The notes under the pieces: model-generated
What the model saw: the letters and a program-made list of their open reading frames with translations, nothing else
Told to the model about the DNA's origin: nothing
Databases searched by the model: none
Shown here: positions 1 to 10,162 of the stretch, in pieces
Numbering within the stretch: the first letter of the stretch is position 1
How the letters are laid out: each line of letters begins with the position of its first letter
Source of the DNA: Chondrosia reniformis
Lineage: Eukaryota; Porifera; Demospongiae; Chondrillida; Chondrillidae
DNA length: 64,000 bases
Reading direction: 5' to 3'
Assembly (NCBI GenBank): GCA_947172415.1
Contig: OX359192.1
Coordinates: 5,892,501-5,956,500, forward strand
Translations under genes and position numbers: made by a program

Positions 1-2740
1 CTTGAGGATAGGAGGAAGGAACAAGTACCACTGGTCCACCTGCTCAAAGGATGCATTGAGGAGGGCAAGATTGAATGGGCTTACCTCTTGTCTACTAGAT
101 GGTCAATTGGAAGACAGGAAGCAATTAAGTGGGAACACCACCTCTCTAGATATGCAATGTACCGTACTGCTTGGCAATAGCAGTGCTGTGTGTCTATCTG
201 CTAATGTGAGCATAAAGTAATTCAATAAGCTACAGCTTCACATATTAAGTACTGCCATTGTAAATATACAATAGGTATGTAATTGGCAGTTGATATTAGT
301 GCTTGGATCATAGTAAAATGGCTGCCTGAGGTTAATTACTGACCATCTTTGGAGACCTATATTGGTTGCTATCTGCAGAGAATGTTTAATCTCTCAGCCA
401 AATATAAGACCTGCCGGTCATATTTCCAATACACTTGCAAGATCTATTGTTATGAATATAAATTCATCAAATTTATAGGATTTGATACATGTGTATAGAG
501 TACATTATGATACAGTACAGGGTTCTTCATATATAAAGTACATTATGATACAGTACAGGGTTCTTCATATATAAAGTACATTATGATACAGTACAGGGTT
601 CTTCATATATAAAGTACATTATGATACAGGGTTCTCTGGAAGATATTTGTAATAAAGAGCTGTGGTGTGCTGATGTATCTGGAATGTGTCTTCCAACTGA
701 GCAACTGGCATTAGATGGCTCGGAGTGTGGAAGAGACAAGGTAAATTGCTCTTAAATGTTGTTCTACTTTAACCTACAGTATATAAAAACTATTTGTTTT
801 AGAAATGCTACAAGGGAATATGTAGAATGGATCATTCTTTGCTCGTTAGTGGTGGGTGGAGTTCATGGAGCCGGTGGCAAGGATGTTCGCACTCCTGTGG
901 TTGTGGAATACAGTGCAGATCAAGAGAATGTAATAATCCTGCGTAAGCTCCTGGGATAACTTATAATACAATTTATATTTCTATGTTTTATTGTTGCTTG
1001 ACATGACAGGCCCATTGGTGGCAACTATTGCAATGGAAGTGAAGTGGATTGTAGAATTTGTAATTGTAATGGATGCAGTGAAAGTCTTGACGTGACTAGC
1101 ATCCTTAATGAACGGTGTCAATCCTTAGATTCCCATTACATCTATTCTAGAGGTCAAAAAATACAAAAAAGAATTAAGCTTACCAATTTACTTACAAATG
1201 GTTATTATATATTTCTGATAGATACTGACAATCCATGTAAACTGTCCTGTAAAGAGAGACACTTTGCCAGATTCTCTGAACCAATTCAGTACAATTTCTT
1301 GGAGAATGGATTTCCATGTGTGCCACATGACATTGAAGCAGAAGGAAGATGTGTGATGGGAGCATGCATTGTAAGTTTAAAATATTAGCAGCACCGGTCC
1401 CTTGTGTACAGCAACCATAAACTTTATATCCAGCAACTGTACCTCACCTGTACCTTGTATGCCCAACTGTAGAGCATTGGATGTGATCATGTTCTTGGCT
1501 CTAACACTATCATTGATGTTTGTGGAGTTTGTGGAGGAAACGGAAGTGCATGTTGGTTTAGATCAGAAACTGTTGAATTAAGGTCCCATTTTGGTGAGAT
1601 ACATAAAAGCACGTGTACAGTACATATACGTATAAATGGTCATTTACTTTTGTTGTAGTCCTAGGCAGGCTCAATACTACTATTAAATATACTACTTGTA
1701 CTTCATTCTGTAGGTTGGCATTATATAACCACTATCCCTCAAGGAGCTAGGGAAGTGGTTGTTAGGGAAACACCAGACACACCTGCTATATTTGGTATGT
1801 TCTCCAATCTGATGTGGTTACGTAATACTCACTTTCTACTTTATAATTTAGCTTTATACAGCAATGGTATAAGGTTGGTGATTGTTGGTGGGAGGAGAGC
1901 ACTATTTGGAACAGTAATTAAGCATGGATTTAGCAGAGTGGAAGGAGTTACTAGTGAATATATTGAAATTCCTGGTCCACTTACATCATCACTAGAACTT
2001 GAGGTGAGTTATATACAGCAAGAGCCAACAGTTTATTGATAATGAATCCAATGATATGTCATTAATAAATCTAAATTAGATGAATCCAATAATATTAGTT
2101 TTTTCAGAGGGTTATTATATCAATTCTCTGTTGGTGTCACAGGTACGGGGATTAAGGACAAATATAACTTACGAGTTTAGGGAACTAAAGAATGATGCTG
2201 TCAGTGATTCTACATCTCTGGCTGTAACAGATCCCGAGCCAACTGTAACTGTTGTCACAGTTCAACCCACCTTGCAGACTTGCCCTCGTAAGCTTTGTGT
2301 AATTTTTATTTTCCATGGGTGGAATTCCCAGAAACAGTTGTATGGCCCAGTGGAGAAGAGAAGTAGAAGGAGAAAGCCTATATAATACAGAGTAGAGTAG
2401 AGTATCCTCTTACAAAGCTTTTATGTACTAGGTTTAGTCATTCATTCTAAAGTAGTATGCCATTGTATTTTTCAAACTAATTATAAGGGTATATACGTTT
2501 TATGGTACATCTACAGTATGTTTAAACATTCTATCTAAAGAATTCATGTTGCTGTTGCTCAATAATCTCAGTATGTATCTCATCTATGTTTATACTTTCT
2601 TTGTCATTCTAGTGAAGTGTGAAGATGATGACGTTTCTTTATGTGGCTTAGTTGATGACTTACAACTGTGTGCATATTCCTTTGGAGTGATGAGATACTC
2701 TGAAGCATGTTGCTGCACATGTCAAGAAAACTGCTGCTGA
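1..2740 (+). CDS. ADAMTS-like metalloprotease, 5' partial
   Basis: Secreted zinc metalloprotease of the ADAMTS type; the left edge cuts off the prodomain and most of the catalytic domain. Exons read as about 1-205, 630-740, 803-942, 1010-1370, 1473-1593, 1714-1794, 1852-2003, 2110 (or 2143)-2287 and 2613-2740, all with GT-AG borders. In order they show the end of the catalytic/disintegrin part (WSTCSKDAL, then CLLDG), a Cys-rich stretch with ELWC and DGSECG, a thrombospondin type-1 repeat ([19 protein letters not shown]), the ADAMTS Cys-rich block ending in [13 protein letters not shown], a spacer domain, and a C-terminal six-cysteine PLAC/ShK-like module ending at TGA 2738. The CGVCGG signature just before the spacer is characteristic of ADAMTS. 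It is convergent with a second ADAMTS-like gene. Substrate unknown. Exon 8 start is uncertain. Confidence 0.85.
501..640. repeat. 38-bp tandem repeat over a 3' splice site
   Basis: Three 38-bp units start near 503, 541 and 579, with a partial fourth at 617. The unit contains TGATACAGTACAGGGTTCTT. The last partial copy supplies the acceptor (ATGATACAG before 630) of the exon starting GGTTCTCTGG, so the upstream units are decoy-like copies of the intron-exon border. Confidence 0.85.
2313..2455 (+). repeat. Dispersed repeat family R1, copy 1
   Basis: Contains the family core GGTGGAATTCCCAGAAA followed by GGCCCAGTGGAGAAG and an AGGAGAAA stretch, then a tail resembling CTAGGTTTAG and TTCTAAA. Related copies occur near 15990, 20740, 27375, 27950, 41385 and 62310. 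It lies in the last intron of the first ADAMTS-like gene. Class unknown (SINE or MITE); no clear terminal repeats seen. Confidence 0.75.
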
Positions 2741-2984
2741 TATTAAATTAAAAACAATTTAATCTAAATACTTGAAATTCTTTAACAATTTAATTCTAAA
2801 TACTTGAATTCTCATAAAACATCCATTGTTTTGAAAGTTTAACCTTTAATGTGTAAAAAAGCCTCAACATTTGTTTATATTAATTGGATATATGCATATT
2901 CTACAGCAACTATATACAACTCTCGCATCGGACCCAGTCTCTTGCTGCAGACTCTATAATAAAATTGCTGGATATTACCCCACC

Positions 2985-3127
2985 CAATCACTTCCCGAGG
3001 AGCGCAATGAGCAAATGGGCGGAACCAAAGATCGCTTGATGGGAACCAGAGTCTCCCCCTAGCCACTCAAAAAGATGGTCGAGCCATAGACAGCTGTTTC
3101 ATCCTTATTAGGACTCATCAGTATAGC
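2985..3127 (-). repeat. Hammerhead-bearing dispersed repeat, copy 1
   Basis: About 140 bp between the two convergent ADAMTS-like genes, matched closely by a second copy at 61165-61310. Shared blocks include GCAATGAGC, GATGGGAACCAGAGTCTCC, CTAGCCACTCAAAAAGATGG and TTTCATCCTTATTAGGACTC. Read on the minus strand the last block is a hammerhead ribozyme core. A short relic of the left part (GAGCGCAATGAGC) also occurs near 20240. Confidence 0.8.
3083..3127 (-). ncRNA. Hammerhead ribozyme, minimal type I with tiny helix III
   Basis: On the minus strand the core CTGATGA (3121-3115) is followed by helix II GTCC / loop TAATAA / GGAT, then GAAAC (3100-3096). Helix III is the palindrome ACAGCTGT, then the cleavage triplet GTC with predicted cut after 3089. 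Helix I pairs GCTATA (3127-3122) with TATGGC (3088-3083), six pairs including one G-U. Every core residue of the hammerhead consensus is present. The nearly loopless helix III resembles the dimer-type hammerheads known from animal repeats. Activity is inferred, not shown. Confidence 0.8.
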
Positions 3128-3315
3128 ATACGATGGAAGTTTGAGTGGCATTTATTCTGCATGATTTTAGCATTCATTATATTACTCAATGGATACATAA
3201 GTAATAATAAAACCACAAGTATATAATCATTTTCAATGTTTGAATAAGTTATCAGTTTCAGTTCAGAATTTGGTTGTGTATATTCTGCCTCACATAGAAC
3301 AATTATGTCATTGAA

Positions 3316-6300
3316 TTATATTTTTTTCCTCTTTTTACAGCTGCAGTGTTCTGGACATAAACATGTACACTTGCACATTGACTGATAGTCAACTGGACTA
3401 CGTTTATTACAATACCCAATATATTTTATTTCATTACATGTATTTCTTTTAAGTTTATTTACACAAGTATCTACAGAGAATCAAAAGAGATGATTAAATA
3501 TGCAGTTCATCAGCCATTAGCAGACATATTTACCATTACATGTATCTTCAGTGGATGGGGAAGTGGTCTCAGTGGATGGGAGAGTGGTCTCAGTAGATGG
3601 GAGAGTGGTCTCAGTAGATGGGAGAGTGGTCTCAGTAGTGGTCTCAGTAGATAGGGGAGTGGTCTCAGTAGATGGGAGAGTGGTCTCAGTAGATGGGGGA
3701 GTGGTCTCAGTAGATGGGGGCGTGCTCTCAGTGGATGGGAGAGTGGTCTCAGTAGATGGGGGAGTGGTCTCAGTAGATGGGGGCGTGCTCTCAGTGGATG
3801 GGGGAGTGGTCTCAGTAGATGGGGGAGTGGTCTCAGTAGATGGGAGAGTGATCTCAATGGTTGGGAGAGTGGTCTCAGTAGATGGGAGAGTGGTCTCAGT
3901 AGTGGTCTCAGTAGATAGGGGAGTGGTCTCAGTAGATGGGGGAGTGGTCTCAGTAGATGGGGGAGTGGTCTCAGTAGATGGGGGAGTGGTCTCAGTAGAT
4001 GGGGGCGTGCTCTCAGTGGATGGGGGAGTGGTCTCAGTAGATGGGGGAGTAGTCTCAGTAGATGGGAGAGTGATCTCAGTGGTTGGGAGAGTGGTCTCAG
4101 TAGATGTGAGAGTGGTCTCAGTAGTGGTCTCAGTAGATATGGGAGTGGTCTCAGTAGATGGGGGAGTGGTCTCAGTAGATGGGGGAGTGGTCTCAGTAGA
4201 TGGGGGAGTGGTCTCAGTAGATGGGGGCGTGCTCTCAGTGGATGGGGGAGTGGTCTCAGTAGATGGGGGCGTGCTCTCAGTGGATGGGGGAGTGGTCTCA
4301 GTAGATGGGAGAGTGATCTCAGTGGTTGGGAGAGTGGTCCCAGTGGATGGGGGAGTGGTCTCAGCAGATGGGGGAGTGGTCTCAGTGGATGTGAGAGTGG
4401 TCTCAGCTAATGGGGGTGTAGATTTAACAGGTAAGGATGAAGTGAGTACTTCGGTATGAGAAGTGTGGGAAGGTATTGGAACGTTGCTTGCTGATAATCC
4501 TAGAGATAACACAGAAGTATGTTTATTCATGTTGATTTCACTGGAGGATGTTTTCATGTCATCTGCTCCACTGGAGCTTACACCAGTATCTAAGCTACTT
4601 GAAGGAAGCACTAAATTACACATGCTGTTGTTTCCTCCACAAATTCCACAGGTATCCAGTTCGGTAGATCCTCTCAAGGTATTAGTACAGTCCATATACT
4701 AAAGCACAACAAACACTTTGAAGCCAGCTGAAAGGGAATATATTTACTCTACTTTCTATCAAATATTATGTAATAGTTGCATCAGCTCTTTACAAGTCAC
4801 TAAGTGATATTTTAATGTACGTACGTATTTGGGTAATTATAGTACGTATATATACGTACGTACATATAGATGTCATATCTTACTTCACATCCACCTCGTA
4901 TGCACAACCCTTTTCCTGTATTTGTTCCTGACATTGTACATCTTGCCCCATCAGCCAAAACACCCAAGATTGCATACCACTGTTTGTCTTTTGGCTGACA
5001 GAACAGATAGCAACTCTCCTCCCTATCATCTAACAGTATAAAACATGACTCTAATAGCTATAGAAATACGTATATAAGAGTACATGCTTGGATTCAGTCA
5101 ATAACCTGGGGATTGTCACATTGATGTCAAATCACTATCACTTCCTATTAAACTTACTCTCAAATTTTGTCCAGTTGTACCTCCCTCCATAAAATCGTTG
5201 ATTCCAACTCTGACACAACTTTAACCTGACATCAACATTCCTAGTGCAGTTCTGTGTGGAGTAGTTACAGAATAGAAATGCATTTGATATATTATATGAA
5301 AATTAGTAAATTACTTATATGTATATATACACAAACCTCACAATTACATGTTCTATAAACAACAGCTGGACCTCTACAATATTTTCCTCTAAATTTTGGT
5401 CTAATATACACAAATATATAGGAGTAAATATTATATACATATTATCTATCAACCTACCCATGCACTCGCACACATATAGTACAGTACATACACACATATG
5501 CATATATACACTTATATATATATATACAGTATTCTTGAAGGGGTAATCTCGGAGGGCTATTAGAAATCATGTCAAAATTCTTTAGCTTCCAACCCCTATG
5601 TTAGTAATGAACAAATATTTGGGGTTGGAAGCAAAAGGATTTGACATGATATATACAGTACTTAGTTCAAAGAAAGATCTTACTTTGGGTTGTTGCATTC
5701 TCTACTCTTTGACTGCACACCGCAGCCACAAGTGTGACTGCAGGTACTCCAGGGTTTCCAAGCACTCCATCTTCCATTCACAGGAGCTGTATTGTTTACT
5801 ATACATTCACCTCTGTAACATATCTAAATATAGAAGTAGAGGTCAGACTATCCTAATGATGTAATGTGTTCATATAATTACTCTTCCATAGCCACATTTA
5901 GTCCCTTCCAAAGGCGGCCCTCCATAGACTGAACACGCACCACCTTTTGCAGGATTCTTACATAGGAAAGAAGTGCAAAGAACCTATACAGGAGCATATG
6001 ACAGGTAAATTACCACCTGCATCTACAACTGCAACCAGCTGCAAGCACCCACAGAGGCAGAGTTCCAACAATGGTGCGCCACAGAATGCTTGCCAAATTT
6101 ACTTTTACATTGGTCATTCAAAGTAACATGGAAACCCGCATATGCTGGCCTAAACAATTCACTGTCAGTATGGTTTTCTCTGAGACAATGGGTTCCACCA
6201 CTTCTTCTGAAAAGAGCAAGTTCATTTGCTGAACACTCTGTCCATTGGGTCCTCTTAGCTGGGTCCCCTCCGCCAAGATAAGCAGTCATAATCTCCCCAG

Positions 6301-9300
6301 TATTGCTACAGTAATTCTGAGAGGAGTCGTGCAACATAGCTAACCTGAGAAAAGGAAACACATGACTACATTTAAAGTCTGACAGGTTTAGAAAAGGAAA
6401 AAAACAGAATATATAGGCATATGATTAATCAAAAGGAATACACGTAGTAGATGTATCCCATAAATGTATACGTAGCTAACTGCATACAAAAGCTTTTAGT
6501 ACTGTAAAATTAGCTAATGGATAGCCTAAGTTAGTTACTCTAACTATATTATATGACAAATTTACTAGTCTTATCTTTTGGATGGTTCATCTTTTGGATC
6601 TTTGAATGTCTAAAGACACAGCTTAGTGACAAAAGATCTACTAAACTGTATCTTTAGATGCTCAAAGAGTTTAAAGATAAACCATCCAAAAGGTGAGTTC
6701 GATGCAGTTAGAAGAAATCCTTTTTCTATTACATTTACTAGTTTGTTGTCTACAAGCAGTCATACAAAGAAGTGTTGGCCACTTTGAGTATGTAAGGCTT
6801 ACCCATGACCTGCTTCATGGGCAACAGTGTAGGCTGTGTGTACTCCATAATAGTCAACTATGGCACATCCACGGATGGAGCTGCACATGCCAGCTATCCC
6901 AGCATAGCCTGAATAAAGTAAGTACTTTAATTTCCAGTAAGGGTGATATACAGTAGATGGTCAAACACGAACACATGGACATATGTAAGTACCAATAGTT
7001 GATCCATCACAGGTGTTTCTGCTTACTCTGCTACAGATATTTCTCCTATAGAAATAGGGGGAATTAGGGGTATGCATTATTAACAGTGTTCTAGTGCCTG
7101 AAGATTAAAGGAGTTTAATCTGTTATCTGCCATCAGAGCCATCTGTTTGACTCTTATCCAGTAAAATAGACCCAGAAAGGAAAGTGGGAAAGAGAGAGGA
7201 GTTGGGAGGGAACTTAGCAGCTTCTCCCTGTGTCTCTATTTACATATATCTAATTAAGTATTTGTCTGCAATTGACAAACCTCTATATTAAATGGCATAC
7301 TGTTAAATAGAATGATGAGCTGTGTTGTTTTATTTGCTTTGTATACATTTGTATTACAAATATCAATATACAATTTATAGGAGCATCCTACCCAGGTAGG
7401 TTCATTTGACTTTTTGATGATTACAGTAAAATGTATGAATGCATGAAAAACAAAATTATACCAGTGTTTCTACCTACCCTGTAATTAGAATAGCATAATC
7501 ATGATGGCTAGGGTCTGTCATTTCCTTATTGTTTGAACGCTGCCAGGCGCAGAAATTATAAAGTAGAATATCGGCATCTCGAGAATCTGTGAGACTCGTC
7601 TATGTAAGGAAGAAATCTCCCTAAAACTGTATAACCATGTGAGTGGGACATTATTAACTGGCCTTACTGTTCGTCTCTCAATAATTGTCTTCACTACTTT
7701 AACATAAACTGGTTGCCCAATTGAAAGATCTTGCATAATGCATGCAAACTGTATATTGAAACAATAATACAATTATATAAAAAGAACAATATTACGTATG
7801 AACAACTAATAAAACACTCACAAAATTGATTATTGTAAGAAGACGTCTCTCAACAACCTGGAGTTGTTTGTCTAACTTATCATAAAGGGCTTTGTCTGCA
7901 AAAATTAGTACTTCCATAACCTCCAATGGACTTTGATACATTTCCTTATATTTATTTTCAAAATAGGCAACCCTTTTTCCTCGACTGTGGCTTATCGAGG
8001 TGACTGTAGAAAGGGAATCAATTCTATAGTCACAACAGTAAATTCAGTACATTGCTAATTTAAAAAATGATGATAATTATGTATGTTAGGCCTAATTAAT
8101 ATACGTATGTATGTTAATGGTGCCATAGTGTCCCAAATTCCAAATATGGAAGTGAACCAATTGTATTGGATTACATATCATATAAGATATAAACAAGGTG
8201 TCATATCTTATAAGTGGTTAATTGTACCATTAGTCCTGAACTAGAGTGGCTTAAATCATTTATATAAAATGATTACTTAGGTAATTTATCCTTATATTCA
8301 AAAGTAATTGTCATGAAACAGTTGCATTTGTGGTGAGTAGTGCTATGGGATACCTCTACAAAATGGCTCCTCTCCAGTCCACTTTCCATTCTTCTGACAG
8401 TATCGTCTGATATTGCCAACTAACGTATAGCCATCTTGACAGTCATAAATGGCTTCTCTTCTGTGTATTCTAAGAGTTCCCTTATCAGGATAGAGAAGAC
8501 TGGGACATGGAACCATAGAACCATCTAAAGTTACAAATTGAGGATGCCATACTGACATCAGGACACTTGGTCTTTTAAGTATTATTTACCATCACCACTA
8601 TCACTGGCACACATTGGCATGCTGTCGTTCCATTCTCCAGAGAAGAGGCACATTTGAACAGAAGCACCCACCAGAGAAAATCCTGGATCACAGCTGTACC
8701 TGATGATAGCATTGTGACCTCTACTTTCCCATGTCACAGAGCCATCCACAGGATCCTTAGGAACTGGACAGAGTGTGCCTAAAATGTTGATATCAAACTT
8801 ATTTGTTCCTGACAAAATGCTGCTCTGTAACCATTAGACTGTAATATACAGCAACTAATATGTGTACAAATTGAACTTAATCACTTAGGTAACCAGACAA
8901 CATGAAAGCATCTTAAAGTTACCTGGGCTTCCTTCAATCAAATATTGAGATAAATAACTAGTGTTTGCTTCCCAGATAACTGACTCCTCTTCATGGTTGA
9001 GTCTCGGTTGAATGACATATGAGTGGTTGTTTATATTCACCATTCCTTCCTGTGAACATGCACATATGCATCAGACTAGGTGACAGGAGAGAAACAGAGA
9101 TCTTACCACAGAGGAATTACAGACTGTCAGTGCAGACATGGAATCCTCTCTGATGTCCTGAGAGAAGTAACAGTCCTCAGCTACACTAGGAATCTCATGG
9201 AGGGCACCGTCTTCTCCAATTTCCTCCACAACATAGCTGGGAGAAATGAGGCCATCACTGGGGACCATTTGGAATGTGTGGCTTTGACCAAGAAAGTTCA

Positions 9301-9645
9301 TAGAGACAGAAATTCCATTGTCACTTGCATCTCTTCTCCTCCTAGTTCTCCTAGCAACTTTAACAACTGCATGGGTCTTGGGTAATGGATGGGCTACATG
9401 TTGTAAACATTATACTGTATAGTATGCACATTTAAGTTATACATAGTCTGTGGAGTATAGGCTAATTTTTACAAATGGAAAACGTATATTTACTCACCAA
9501 AGTCAAGTGTATGAATTTCATTTTCTAGCTCCTCGATGGTCAAGGTACGACCCGTATCGTGCAGAACGATTTCTACAGCTTCATTAGACTCCCAGTTAGC
9601 AGCGAGAACCACAGCAATTAAGTATACTAGCACAGACAACTTCAT
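3316..9645 (-). CDS. ADAMTS-like metalloprotease with sushi domains and mucin-like region
   Basis: Starts at ATG 9645 with a signal peptide (MKLSVLVYLIAVVLAANW); exon 1 ends at 9498. The prodomain follows in two exons (about 9379-9107 and 9052-8934), with a basic RTRRRR stretch and the cysteine pattern EDCYFSQD...LTVC. Two sushi (CCP) modules occupy their own phase-1 exons, 8778-8590 and 8524-8354. The catalytic exons (8003-7822, 7748-7669, 7602-7480 and on) begin with a furin-type RGKR, then give FCAWQRSNN, DPSHHDYAILITG, the zinc site HEAGHGLAMLHD split by an intron near 6790, and a Met-turn-like EIMTAY. Next come LCTSFLC, PPLEGTKCGYGR, a TSP1 repeat near 5800-5690, a Cys-rich block, CGICGGNN near 4640, a Thr/Pro/Ser repeat region, and a last exon (3470-3316) with a ShK-like cysteine array ending in KKRKKI. 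The usual Gly of HExxHxxGxxHD is Ala. Exon edges in the middle are approximate. Confidence 0.87.
3541..4400 (-). repeat. Coding minisatellite, mucin-like TTPPSTE repeat
   Basis: A 21-bp unit repeated about 40 times encodes seven-residue variants of TTPPSTE, TTLPSTE and STPPSTE in the second ADAMTS-like protein. Thr, Ser and Pro dominate, so dense O-glycosylation is expected. Higher-order blocks recur (the TETTTETTL interruption appears three times), showing segmental expansion. The opposite-strand open frame is a shadow. Confidence 0.93.
6575..6693. mobile_element. Short hairpin MITE
   Basis: About 120 bp in an intron of the second ADAMTS-like gene. The ends are imperfect inverted repeats of nearly 50 bp: CTTTTGGATGGTTCATCTTT on the left and, reverse-complemented, CTTTTGGATGGTTTATCTTT on the right, continuing through TCTAAAGAYACAG. 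Related hairpins occur at 53868-53947, 63030-63165 and, as a half copy, near 28480-28535. No coding capacity. Confidence 0.7.
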
Positions 9646-10162
9646 ATAGCATGTCATCTGGAATTCTACGTAGAGCAGAAACGGGCAATCGAAATTGGCA
9701 GAATATATATTTCTTCTCAAAAAGCAATTATAAACTGCAGCGCCTTTGTCCTTATACTGCCACCGCACTTCAAACGAATGTGTAACTCGATCTGTGCGTC
9801 ATTTACACGGTCGAGGATATGATAAAAAAATATAATGAGGGCGCTTTTGTGGTCGTTGTTGCGTGGGAGATTCACATACCTATCACGTCGGGCTCGCCGC
9901 TACCTAACCCCCTTCTAAAATTTCAGACTTTTCCTCAGTAACATTACAACTAGCTTCTTGCTTGCCTTATTATAATCAGTTACATGATTATGCATGTCGT
10001 GTTAAATCTTTAGTTCACAGAATTAATGATTTATTGCTTAAGTGCATAAAAACATGTAAGAGACACATCAAATTACAAAATTTCACTGTTCTAACAATAT
10101 TGATGATTGTGTGTGTTATAAGTAACACTACAGTGTCCCTAAATGTGGGAGGGGATTGGAGT

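Noticed and set aside
3551-4459. 302-residue Val/Ser/Asp/Gly repeat frame on the plus strand
   Set aside because: Shadow of the minus-strand mucin-like coding repeat, which has flanking ADAMTS exons in frame.
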